From contig JAEURR010000005.1 of the NCBI GenBank assembly GCA_016788115.1, forward strand, positions 1-64,000: 64,000 bases of DNA, in the 5' to 3' direction. Position numbers and translations under genes: made by a program. This DNA is from Chthonomonas sp. GTDB taxonomy: Bacteria; Armatimonadota; Fimbriimonadia; Fimbriimonadales; Fimbriimonadaceae. This document shows positions 1 to 7,186 of the stretch, one piece after another. Below the pieces are notes generated by a model, which saw only the letters and a program-made list of their open reading frames with translations, did no database searches and had not been told where the DNA came from. Positions within the stretch are counted from its first letter, which is position 1. Every line of letters starts with the position of its first letter.

Positions 1-417
1 TACGATGAGGAGAACCGTCTTACTGCGTTCCCTTCCGGATCGGCGGTCTGGGGTGCGGGTTACCGGTCTGATGGGCTTCGCGCTTGGACGCGCAAGAGTG
101 CCTCAGGCGCGAAGATGTACTCGTACTACGATGGTGGCAACGCGGTTTTGGAGACCAAGGCTGATGGAACGATCGTGGGGATGAAAATCTTTGCGCCGGA
201 TGGCTTGGTGACTCGCTGGAGCAAGCTGTCGGGCACGATCCCGGTCGTTGGGGATTACCAGTTCGACTGGCAAGGCAACGCGGTTCATTGCCTCTTCTCG
301 GGGGCTCGGTACGCCGATGAACCGCTGATCCATTCGGCGTATAACGCCTGGGGTCAGCGTAATTTTGTGTATTCGAATCGGCGGGGTTCTCCCGCTGAAC
401 TATTTGCCGCCGTGTGA
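1..417 (+). CDS. RHS/YD-repeat protein, C-terminal fragment (5' end outside window)
   Basis: The reading frame is open from base 1 and ends with TGA at 415-417, giving 138 residues. It begins YDEENRLTAF, the typical YD-repeat core, and continues with another YD-like unit (YSYYDGGNAVLE) and aromatic/Gly-rich strands (GDYQFDWQGNAVH). RHS/YD-repeat proteins are large secreted or surface-exposed proteins whose repeats form a beta-cage shell around a variable toxin or adhesin domain. No recognisable C-terminal toxin domain follows here, so this could be an orphan RHS tail or a structural YD protein. The N-terminal part lies upstream of the window, so function cannot be settled. Confidence 0.7.
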   Translation, partial: YDEENRLTAFPSGSAVWGAGYRSDGLRAWTRKSASGAKMYSYYDGGNAVLETKADGTIVGMKIFAPDGLVTRWSKLSGTIPVVGDYQFDWQGNAVHCLFSGARYADEPLIHSAYNAWGQRNFVYSNRRGSPAELFAAV

Positions 418-473
418 CAACGGCGGCTTTCATTTTTGGGGTCCGCTGTGGTCCTTGGGGTAAACCGAAGGTC

Positions 474-986
474 ATGCATCCGCTCCGAGATGCGTCCAAA
501 ATCGTGGTCGGCTGCGTAGCCCTTTCCTGCTTGCTGGGGTGGGCGGTCGATCTGGTCACGGCGCACGTCGCGGTCGAGTACTTCACCGTGCACCACCCGC
601 ACGTACTGGACAGCCAGTCGCCCCTGGTGATGGCGCTCGTGTGGGGCTTCATCGCCTCCTGGTGGTGCGGTCTCATCGCCGGGGTTATCCTCGCGCTGGT
701 CAATCATCGACTAACCCCTCCTCTACCGCCGACGCAGATCCTCCGCTGGGTCGCCAAGGGGTGCGCAGCCATTTGGTTCACGATGATGGCCGTGCTGGCG
801 GCGATCTACCTGGTCGCGGGCATCGTCCCATTGGCCCAGCGGCGAGCCAGCTTCGAATCGGACCGTCGGCTTATGGCCGTTGCCTTGGCGCACATGGGCG
901 AGTACATTCTCGCCGCGATTGCCGTGGCGATCATCGCCGTGCTGGTAGTCAGGGAGTCGAAGCGGCTGCGCCGAGCGAACCCGTGA
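474..986 (+). CDS. small polytopic membrane protein, unknown function
   Basis: About 170 residues with four strongly hydrophobic stretches: after the start (IVVGCVALSCLLGWAV), in the middle (LVMALVWGFIASWWCGLIAG), then MAVLAAIYLVAGIV and a C-terminal IAVAIIAVLVV segment before a basic tail RESKRLRRANP. The frame is also open upstream to an ATG at 414 that overlaps the RHS stop. I chose ATG 474 because a GAAGG sequence precedes it at a suitable distance and the protein then starts close to the first membrane helix. No family is recognised. It is convergent with ccsA, with 9 bases between the stops. Confidence 0.55.
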   Translation: MHPLRDASKIVVGCVALSCLLGWAVDLVTAHVAVEYFTVHHPHVLDSQSPLVMALVWGFIASWWCGLIAGVILALVNHRLTPPLPPTQILRWVAKGCAAIWFTMMAVLAAIYLVAGIVPLAQRRASFESDRRLMAVALAHMGEYILAAIAVAIIAVLVVRESKRLRRANP

Positions 987-995
987 TGCCAGACC

Positions 996-1796
996 TTATC
1001 GACCCGGCATCGTGTACGTATGGACGCTCTCGCGGGCGGTGGGCATGTAGTTCACGCCGAACCAGCAGAGCATCAGCACTGCGAACCCCACCACCAGCGT
1101 CACCAGGTTGAGCCACGGCTTCATCGGGTGCTTGTGCCGCAAGTGCAGGTAGCCCAGGTATGCCGACCACGTGAGAAACGCCCAGGTCTCTTTGGGGTCC
1201 CAAGTCCAGTAGTGACCCCACGCCTCCTTGGCCCACAACGCCCCGAAGAGCAGGCCGCACGTGAGCAAGGGGAACCCGACCAGCACCAGCCGATGCGGGA
1301 CGTCCACGTCCGAGTCATCCGTCACTTCCTTGTTCAGGAACCGCCGCCCGACCTGCCAGACCGCCACCAAACTGCTCAAGCCCAGCGCCGAGTAGGCGAG
1401 CATGTACACCACGACGTGGGGCACGAACCACGGGCTCTGCAGCGCGGGCATCAGCGTCCGGTCCATATACTCGGGATGCCGCAGATTGATCAGCGCAAAC
1501 GTTACTCCCATCGCCATGGCCGGAATCGCCAGGATCCGAGTTTGGAATCGCCAACCGATCAGCAAAGCCAGGGTCGGCACCGCGACTGCGTACCACCAGC
1601 GTGTTTCGCCCAGGGTCCGCATCGGAGGTCGACCAAGGTTAACCCACAGCAAGCCGATCAGAAGTGCTCCGGCAAGGATGCCCAGGATCGTCAGGATGTC
1701 CCCCACGACGGGTCGGCGCAGCTTAGACGGGAGGGCGTAGGCTGCACTAGCGGCACACCAAGAACCGATCGCGAAGAAGCCTAGAGTTGTCGTCAC
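996..1796 (-). CDS. ccsA: cytochrome c biogenesis protein CcsA/ResC-like
   Basis: 266-residue polytopic protein of the haem-handling CcsA/CcmC superfamily. The hallmark tryptophan-rich WWD motif is present as WGHYWTWDPKETWAF, followed by a helix-bounded histidine region (YLGYLHLRHKHP). In system II cytochrome c maturation this protein works with ResB/CcsB to export haem and join it to CXXCH motifs at the outer face of the inner membrane. The start is taken as GTG at 1794-1796: it overlaps the resB stop as GTGA and has GGAGG (1803-1807) six bases upstream, so it is translationally coupled to resB. It is the last gene of the nrfH-nrfA-resB-ccsA operon, which argues for a role in maturing NrfA and NrfH. 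Confidence 0.88.
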   Translation of the reverse strand: MTTTLGFFAIGSWCAASAAYALPSKLRRPVVGDILTILGILAGALLIGLLWVNLGRPPMRTLGETRWWYAVAVPTLALLIGWRFQTRILAIPAMAMGVTFALINLRHPEYMDRTLMPALQSPWFVPHVVVYMLAYSALGLSSLVAVWQVGRRFLNKEVTDDSDVDVPHRLVLVGFPLLTCGLLFGALWAKEAWGHYWTWDPKETWAFLTWSAYLGYLHLRHKHPMKPWLNLVTLVVGFAVLMLCWFGVNYMPTARESVHTYTMPGR

Positions 1797-3022
1797 TTCT
1801 TTCCTCCAACGCCGTTCCAAAGGTGGAGCACCGCGCCGATCAGCATCGCGAAGATGCCCGTGTAGACGACGGGAAGACCCTTGTCCCGAACGAGTTCGAT
1901 GACGCTGTAACCGCTCGCCGCACCCATCTTCTCATCATAGGAGAATTGGAAGACGTCCCAGCCCTTCACGTGTGCTGGACGGTTCACGGCGACGTCGATT
2001 TTCTGGCCGTCCACGTCGAGCGAAGACTCAAACTTCCGGGGCCGAGGGGCGCTCATAAAGATCGCCTCCTTGTCGCCAAGCATGAGATACGCGGGCATCG
2101 TTTCCGGGCTGCCCGACGAGATCCAGCCCTCCTTCGTGGTTCCGTCCGCTAGTGTCGCGCGGACCTTCGATGCGGGTGCGGCGGTCTTCCAGGCGACGGC
2201 TCGCCAATGGAGCCCGTCGTAGGCAGCGTGTGCAAAGTGCTCCAAGACTTCCAGCTTCACAGGCCCGATCTTCTCTTTCATGCCAGCCTTCAGGAACTGC
2301 TCGCCAGAGGTCTGGTCGATGCCGTCCTGACTCCTGTCATCTGCCTTGGCGTACATCGCGGTCGGCGGGAATGTCTCCATGCGAAACTCGCGCAGGGTCG
2401 CCGCAAACGGGGCCTCCCATTCCCGGTTCTCGCGATCGGTCATCTTCTGGGTTGGAACACCCTTGAAGAGCACCATCGTGTGTCGCTCCAGCACGATGCT
2501 ACTCATCGCCCCGCCGCACAGCGCCAGCCCCAATCCGAGATGGCTCGTGAGATAGACGATGTTTGCGTACGTCATCGGCCAGCAACGTCGCCCACACGAG
2601 CCGATCAAGTTGAGCATCATCAGATAACCAGCGAAGAGGAACGGCCAACTGCCCCAAACCGACGAAAGACCGAACTGCTCCGCCCAAATCCTCTCCGGGA
2701 CTACTCCGCCCGCGACGGCAAACAAGCCCACCGCGCCGGTGCTCATCATCGCGAACGGTATCCCTGTGATCCACCGTATGAATCGATCGCCACGGCCAAG
2801 CCGGGCCGCCACTGCCAGAACGATGAGCGGAGCAGCACCCGCCACGCCCAGCCACAGCGGGGGCACGGTGACGAGCATCCGATATCCGACCCATGCGTGG
2901 AATGCCAGCCCCAGGGTCAGCGCCATGACGACGGTGACGAAGGCGTGGGCGTAACCCAGTGGCTGGTCCCAGAAGCCGTCCCTAACCCGCGGCGTCACCC
3001 TCGCGCCTGCCGATCGGATCAC
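1793..3022 (-). CDS. resB: ResB-like cytochrome c biogenesis protein
   Basis: 409 residues. Three or four N-terminal membrane helices are followed by a periplasmic domain of roughly 200 residues and a C-terminal helix (PVVYTGIFAMLIGAVLHLW). The end of the periplasmic domain has the ResB-type pattern in which a Trp-Asp segment (VKGWDVFQFSYDEK) precedes the last helix. ResB/CcsB partners CcsA in system II haem ligation. It starts with GTG at 3020-3022, overlapping the nrfA TGA as GTGA, and AGGAG lies seven bases upstream. In some nitrite-ammonifying bacteria the two partners are fused as NrfI, the dedicated enzyme for the CXXCK haem of NrfA. Here they are separate coupled genes in the same position. 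Confidence 0.8.
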   Translation of the reverse strand: MIRSAGARVTPRVRDGFWDQPLGYAHAFVTVVMALTLGLAFHAWVGYRMLVTVPPLWLGVAGAAPLIVLAVAARLGRGDRFIRWITGIPFAMMSTGAVGLFAVAGGVVPERIWAEQFGLSSVWGSWPFLFAGYLMMLNLIGSCGRRCWPMTYANIVYLTSHLGLGLALCGGAMSSIVLERHTMVLFKGVPTQKMTDRENREWEAPFAATLREFRMETFPPTAMYAKADDRSQDGIDQTSGEQFLKAGMKEKIGPVKLEVLEHFAHAAYDGLHWRAVAWKTAAPASKVRATLADGTTKEGWISSGSPETMPAYLMLGDKEAIFMSAPRPRKFESSLDVDGQKIDVAVNRPAHVKGWDVFQFSYDEKMGAASGYSVIELVRDKGLPVVYTGIFAMLIGAVLHLWNGVGGKK

Positions 3023-4446
3023 TTCTTGGCTCCTGCTGCCGCCTCGGCGGCTTCCTTGGCGGCGGCTGCCGCTTTCTGTGCATCAACATATGGCTTGATG
3101 AACGCCTGGGCGAGCTCCTTCGTCGAGATATCCGGGTAGACGACCTGCTCCAACTGGCCCTTCTTGGCGCGCAGCCGCTGGATCTCAGTTCGGCCTTCCG
3201 AAGCGATCTTGAACGCCTTGTTCAGGATGCGGGCGCACTCTTGCGGTGCGTGGAAACCCATGCCGTTGTTTGCCGCGACATAGTCCCAGTACATCTGCGC
3301 TAGGCTCACCATCTTGCGAGCCGAGTCAAGTTCCGCATCCGTCGCCCCAAGCTTCATCGCATCGCCGATCTCCAGATGCAGCTCGGTGATGACCTGCTCC
3401 GCGTTCTTGAGCATCTGCAAATGGTTATCTTGCATCCCCTCGACCCTGGAGCGCAGGTCTTTCTCGCTCCATCGGTGGCACACCTGACAGCTGTTCTCGA
3501 TGTTCTCAAGCGGACTACGAACCTGGTGATCAGTGAATTTGATCCCGCCTTCCGCCTTATACGGCATGTGGCAATCCGCGCAGCTCACCCCTCGGTAGGC
3601 ATGGATTCCCTGCTTGTACACCTCATAGTCCGGGTGCTGCATCTTGATCATCTTCGCCCCGCTGATGGCGTGAACCCAGTCCACGTGTCCGGCGGTCGAG
3701 TAGTACTTCTCCATGTCCTCGACCTTCAGACCTTGATCCCAAGGAAACGTAAGGTAGTTCTCCTTCTTGCCCTTGAAGTAGTACTCAACGTGGCATTGCG
3801 CGCAAACGAGGCTGCGCATCTCCTGGTGCGAGACCTTGGTAATGTCCTTACCCATGCGCTCGAACGCTTCTTTAAGTGCCGGGCGAGAGATCTGTAGCGC
3901 CATAGTCTCGTTGTTGTGGCAGTCGCCACACCCGATCGTGTTCTTGACCTCCCCGATGTAGTCGTCGAACTTATGCTTGTAGAAGTTTGCGGGGCCCTCC
4001 TTGGCCATCAGTCGCGGAACGTCCGGCGACTTACAGGTCCAACAGGTTGCGGGGGTCTTTTCATTGCGGCGGTGGGTATCGGTCACGTCCTCAACCGCAT
4101 GGTAGTGGCCCCGCGGGGCGTTGTACTCTTTGGCAAAGCCATAGCCGGCCCACATCACGACCAAGGACGGGTGATCCTTTAGGTAGTCCCGGAACCCAGA
4201 ACCGCCGTACTTCGTATACGCGCTGTCCTGTTTGGTCAGCTCCCAAGAGTTATACTCGCGAGGGAAACTGACACCCCAGACCGAGTTGTCACTCTCCCAC
4301 TCCCCGATGGGCTTCTTGAACTGGACCTGCGAAATGACCCGTTCCTGTCGACGCTCAGTGATCGAACTTGCCAGCAGCCCGAGGCCCAAGACGCCAAGCG
4401 CCGAGCCGAAGAAGACGAACCAACCCATATGCCTTTTCTCTGTCAT
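3019..4446 (-). CDS. nrfA: cytochrome c nitrite reductase, catalytic subunit NrfA (ammonia-forming)
   Basis: 475 residues, the usual NrfA length. NrfA reduces nitrite to ammonium with six electrons in the periplasm. Five haem c sites are visible: the special catalytic site CWTCK (residues 135-139) and four CXXCH sites (CGDCH 173, CAQCH 215, CADCH 289, CQVCH 320). The catalytic neighbourhood is also present: Arg in DTHRR, Tyr in VEYYF and His in MQHPDYE. An N-terminal helix (residues 8-28) acts as signal or anchor. The true start is ATG 4444-4446, overlapping the nrfH stop as ATGA; the frame stays open upstream into nrfH, but that extension has no NrfA-like sequence. The C-terminus ends in an unusual Ala/Lys-rich tail. 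Confidence 0.95.
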   Translation of the reverse strand: MTEKRHMGWFVFFGSALGVLGLGLLASSITERRQERVISQVQFKKPIGEWESDNSVWGVSFPREYNSWELTKQDSAYTKYGGSGFRDYLKDHPSLVVMWAGYGFAKEYNAPRGHYHAVEDVTDTHRRNEKTPATCWTCKSPDVPRLMAKEGPANFYKHKFDDYIGEVKNTIGCGDCHNNETMALQISRPALKEAFERMGKDITKVSHQEMRSLVCAQCHVEYYFKGKKENYLTFPWDQGLKVEDMEKYYSTAGHVDWVHAISGAKMIKMQHPDYEVYKQGIHAYRGVSCADCHMPYKAEGGIKFTDHQVRSPLENIENSCQVCHRWSEKDLRSRVEGMQDNHLQMLKNAEQVITELHLEIGDAMKLGATDAELDSARKMVSLAQMYWDYVAANNGMGFHAPQECARILNKAFKIASEGRTEIQRLRAKKGQLEQVVYPDISTKELAQAFIKPYVDAQKAAAAAKEAAEAAAGAKK

Positions 4447-5024
4447 TTGTCTTGAGTCTCCTGAGAATTCTTCAATGCCCGCATCCAATCTGGAATCACC
4501 GAACGCTGCTCGGGCACGGCCGCGTTTGGGGTGGAAGACAAGCTGTTCACTCGTCCGTGAGGCACTTCGCGGTGACACTCTGTGCAGTTGCGGCTGAACG
4601 CCGCTTCGGTCGTCGCCCCGTGCACCTGATCGGTGTGGCACCGCATGCAATTCGCCTGGATCACCTTCACCGACTCTTCCCTTGCCTTGATCACCTGCGG
4701 CTCCATGCGCAAGGTGAACATGGCGCTGTGCCTGCCTCCATCCATGGCCTTGAAGTAGTACTTGCGAAGGACCGAGTCGTGGGGGACGTGACAATCGTTG
4801 CAACTGGCCACCCGCGCATGCGAACTGTGCTGCCAGGAGGCGTATTGCGGAGTCATGATGTGGCAATTGATGCAGGCCTCCGGATCATCGGAGAGATAGC
4901 TCGCCGCCTGCGAAATGTTCGCAACGTACACTGCCATGCCGCTGAATGCTCCCAGGGAGATGAGGCACGCGCTCTTCAACTTGCTGGGCATCGACTGAAA
5001 TCCGATTCTCTGCAGGAACTTCAC
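4443..5024 (-). CDS. nrfH: NrfH, tetrahaem quinol dehydrogenase subunit of nitrite reductase
   Basis: NapC/NirT/NrfH family membrane cytochrome that oxidises menaquinol and passes electrons to NrfA. One N-terminal helix (ACLISLGAFSGMAVYVANI) is followed by four haem motifs: CINCH, CNDCH, CMRCH and CTECH. The Met after the first motif (CINCHIM) fits the unusual first-haem ligation of NrfH. The start chosen is GTG 5022-5024, six bases after a GGAG; an in-frame ATG at 5043-5045 would add seven residues but has no well-placed ribosome site. It is the first gene of the nrfHA-resB-ccsA operon and is divergent from the barrel gene, with a CRP-type inverted repeat at 5067-5084 between them. Confidence 0.93.
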   Translation of the reverse strand: MKFLQRIGFQSMPSKLKSACLISLGAFSGMAVYVANISQAASYLSDDPEACINCHIMTPQYASWQHSSHARVASCNDCHVPHDSVLRKYYFKAMDGGRHSAMFTLRMEPQVIKAREESVKVIQANCMRCHTDQVHGATTEAAFSRNCTECHREVPHGRVNSLSSTPNAAVPEQRSVIPDWMRALKNSQETQDK

Positions 5025-5066
5025 CGTTAACTCCGTTCCTATCATCGCGCAGATGCTTCCGTGCTT

Positions 5067-5084
5067 CTATGACGTGCGTCATAG
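5067..5084. promoter_or_regulatory. CRP/FNR-type operator between nrfH and the barrel gene
   Basis: Perfect inverted repeat CTATGAC-GTGC-GTCATAG. Read as five-base half-sites it is TATGA-N6-TCATA, the geometry of CRP/FNR-family sites. It lies 40-60 bases upstream of nrfH and 35-50 bases upstream of the preferred barrel start, and a CRP/FNR-family gene lies 1.2 kb away at 6292-6993. That the regulator binds here is inference. Confidence 0.6.
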
Positions 5085-5119
5085 CGTGCAATCGCTGCCC
5101 CTCCCAGAATGAGCATGAG

Positions 5120-6286
5120 ATGTCACCTATAGACCATGCCGCCATCAAGCATTTCACGGTTCGCCCGATCCTGGAGTACCGCGCTCGATACGAGCGCAGA
5201 ATGGATCAGGACTTTCAACCCGACCGACGCGACAACCGCAGTAACCTGTTGCAGCGCGGACGAGTCGGTGCCGAGATGACCAAAGACGGCATGACCGTGC
5301 GGCTCGTGTACCAGCATTCAAGCTCGCTTAACTGGCTGGTGGCCGGAAACGGCATTGCCATCCGGAGTGACTTGCTCGAAGCCAACGTCAGCTTCAAGAG
5401 CGGAAACAAGAAGGTCGTGCTGGGTCGACAGCGTTTTGGACTCGGTAATCGCAGGTTGATCGGTGAATTGGACTGGAACAACGTCGGCAACAGCTTCGAA
5501 GGCGCAAGAGTCGATGATCGAAACTGGACTCTGTTCTTGCTCCGATCCGGGGTCCAGCCGGTTCCCTCGAAGGGGCTGCTCCTGGCCGGAGCGAGCACGT
5601 CCACGCCACTATCGACGACCTCGCTGATCGTCAAGAGCGACGACGCCAAGCAGATTCATCGAACGCGGTTGACCCTCTCGACAGAGGGCAAGTCGAAACC
5701 CGTCGCTGGTCGGAGCCTGACCTACCAGGTCGCTCTCCAAGCGGGACATGAGGGCGGGAAGAAAGTCCAAGCTTGGGCAGCCAACGGACGCTATACCGCG
5801 GATGTGCAAAAGGACCTCGAAGCGTATGGCGAGATCAACATCGCCAGCGGCGGCGCATCGAAGGGGGTGAACTCCACCTTCGACCAGCTCTACCCGACTG
5901 CACACGACAAACTCGGTCTGCTGGACACCACTGGGTGGAGAAACGTGGTCGCAGCCTCGGCCGGGCTCAAAATGAAGTTCACCAAGACTTCAAGCCTGAG
6001 GCTTGCGTGTACCTGGCTCCAGCTATACAGCAGCAAAGATGCCTGGTATGGGGCAGGTGGAGCCGCAAACACTTTCGGTACGACGACCTATAAAGACCCG
6101 ACGGGGAACTCGGGCAAAAACCTAGGTCATGAGTTCGATCTTGAGTACGTCACGACGCTGAAGTCGAACCTGTCGCTGAGCGCAGGATGCGGGTTGTTTG
6201 TGCCCGGTCGCTTCGTCAAGAGCTTCGGAGGCTCGCGATTCGGCAACCAAACGTACGGCTACGTGATGCTAGGTTGGAGGTACTGA
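5120..6286 (+). CDS. outer-membrane beta-barrel protein, alginate-export-like
   Basis: 388 residues from ATG 5120. Alternating beta-strand pattern throughout, beginning RPILEYRARYERRMDQ with the EYR-R-E pattern seen at the start of alginate-export-type barrels (established for the family), and including VVLGRQRFGLGNRRLIGELDW. It ends in an aromatic residue (VMLGWRY), as outer-membrane proteins do. Such barrels are often found beside nitrogen-oxide respiration genes, and a porin role for nitrate or nitrite is a guess. Oddly, no signal peptide is visible from this start or from the earlier ATG at 5069, which lies inside the operator palindrome. The true N-terminus may be disrupted or mis-sequenced. 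Divergent from nrfH. Confidence 0.6.
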   Translation: MSPIDHAAIKHFTVRPILEYRARYERRMDQDFQPDRRDNRSNLLQRGRVGAEMTKDGMTVRLVYQHSSSLNWLVAGNGIAIRSDLLEANVSFKSGNKKVVLGRQRFGLGNRRLIGELDWNNVGNSFEGARVDDRNWTLFLLRSGVQPVPSKGLLLAGASTSTPLSTTSLIVKSDDAKQIHRTRLTLSTEGKSKPVAGRSLTYQVALQAGHEGGKKVQAWAANGRYTADVQKDLEAYGEINIASGGASKGVNSTFDQLYPTAHDKLGLLDTTGWRNVVAASAGLKMKFTKTSSLRLACTWLQLYSSKDAWYGAGGAANTFGTTTYKDPTGNSGKNLGHEFDLEYVTTLKSNLSLSAGCGLFVPGRFVKSFGGSRFGNQTYGYVMLGWRY

Positions 6287-6291
6287 GGCCG

Positions 6292-6993
6292 CTATCGGAC
6301 GGCTGCCAACAGATTGTCGAGTTCTTTGACCAACACGTGCCGAGACTGTGTCTCGATCCAGCCTTTCTTTTGCCAGCGGCTCATGATGCGGATCGTTGAC
6401 TCGACCGTTGTGCCCGCAAGCTCGGAAATGTCTTGCCGTGTGAGAGGCACATCGAGGAGGATGCCGTCCTCTCGCTCCTGCCCGAATGAACGTGTCAGTA
6501 CCAGCAGGACCGCTGCCACCCGCTGTTCGACGGTCCCGACCGATAGGTGGGCGATCAAGTCGAACGACTGCCTCAATCGATGCGTGGTCCGTCGGAAAAT
6601 CTGGCTCTTCAGGACAACGTTGTTGTCGTAGATTGGAACGATCTCTTTCTTCGGCACCTTGAGGTACCAAGTTCCGGTGATCGCCTTGGCTGCCTGGGGG
6701 CAGCCCGTGCCATCCAGCGCACCAAGCAGCCCGAAAACTTGCCCCGGACCCATGATCTCGGTGGCGATTTCCTGGTAGTTCGGCCCCATCGTCGTCATCT
6801 TGATGAAGCCGGTGCCCACCACCCCGAAAAACTCAACCGAGTTACCGCTGAGCCAAATCACCTCGCCCTTCTCCGCGTGGGCCATTCGAGACTTGACGAC
6901 CAGATCGGAGACCTGCTCGTCGGTCAACCCTCCAAGCAAGGTACTGCTCAGTAGGACATCGCGTCGAGAGGGGGCTTCCAATGGCTCTGCCAC
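6292..6993 (-). CDS. CRP/FNR-family transcriptional regulator
   Basis: 233 residues with the standard two-domain layout: an N-terminal cyclic-nucleotide-binding-type beta-roll (residues 20-130, including KGEVIWLSGNSVEFFGVVG), a long dimerisation helix (FRRTTHRLRQSFDLIAHL) and a C-terminal winged helix-turn-helix (LTRQDISELAGTTVESTIRI). The N-terminal cysteine cluster of oxygen-sensing FNR is absent, with only one Cys in the sensor domain (TGCPQ), so direct Fe-S sensing is unlikely. A Dnr/Nnr-like or CRP-like mode is more plausible. The start is GTG 6991-6993, which lies inside an inverted repeat (6988-7008). It sits between the nrf operon and the Rieske/b operon, which makes it the obvious local regulator. 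Five bases separate it from the convergent barrel gene. Confidence 0.85.
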   Translation of the reverse strand: MAEPLEAPSRRDVLLSSTLLGGLTDEQVSDLVVKSRMAHAEKGEVIWLSGNSVEFFGVVGTGFIKMTTMGPNYQEIATEIMGPGQVFGLLGALDGTGCPQAAKAITGTWYLKVPKKEIVPIYDNNVVLKSQIFRRTTHRLRQSFDLIAHLSVGTVEQRVAAVLLVLTRSFGQEREDGILLDVPLTRQDISELAGTTVESTIRIMSRWQKKGWIETQSRHVLVKELDNLLAAVR

Positions 6994-7008
6994 ACACTCA
7001 GTGTGGCA
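6988..7008. promoter_or_regulatory. inverted repeat over the start of the CRP/FNR gene (possible autoregulatory operator)
   Basis: TGCCACAC-ACTCA-GTGTGGCA, eight-base arms that match perfectly. The arms enclose a second dyad, CACACT-C-AGTGTG. The repeat covers the GTG start of the minus-strand regulator gene, so a bound protein or an mRNA hairpin would interfere with its expression. Autoregulation is inference. Confidence 0.45.
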
Positions 7009-7186
7009 GATAAAGGCCCGCGTGCAGGCCCAGGACGACCCGGGTTTGTCGTACAGACGGCGTCATCGGATTATGGTACACGAAACAAAGACTGGGTTCC
7101 CGGCGCATCAATGGGCGACACTCAAGGGTGAGCTAAGCCGACTCCGAACGGAATAGCTCCTAATTCATAGAGGAGGCCTACCCATT

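Noticed and set aside
4447-4866. N-terminal extension of the NrfA frame
   Set aside because: It lies wholly over nrfH in another frame and has no export signal or NrfA similarity; the ATG at 4446 overlapping the nrfH stop is the natural start.
6292-6993. FNR-type Fe-S oxygen sensor
   Set aside because: The N-terminal cysteine cluster needed for the cluster is absent, so I call it only CRP/FNR family.
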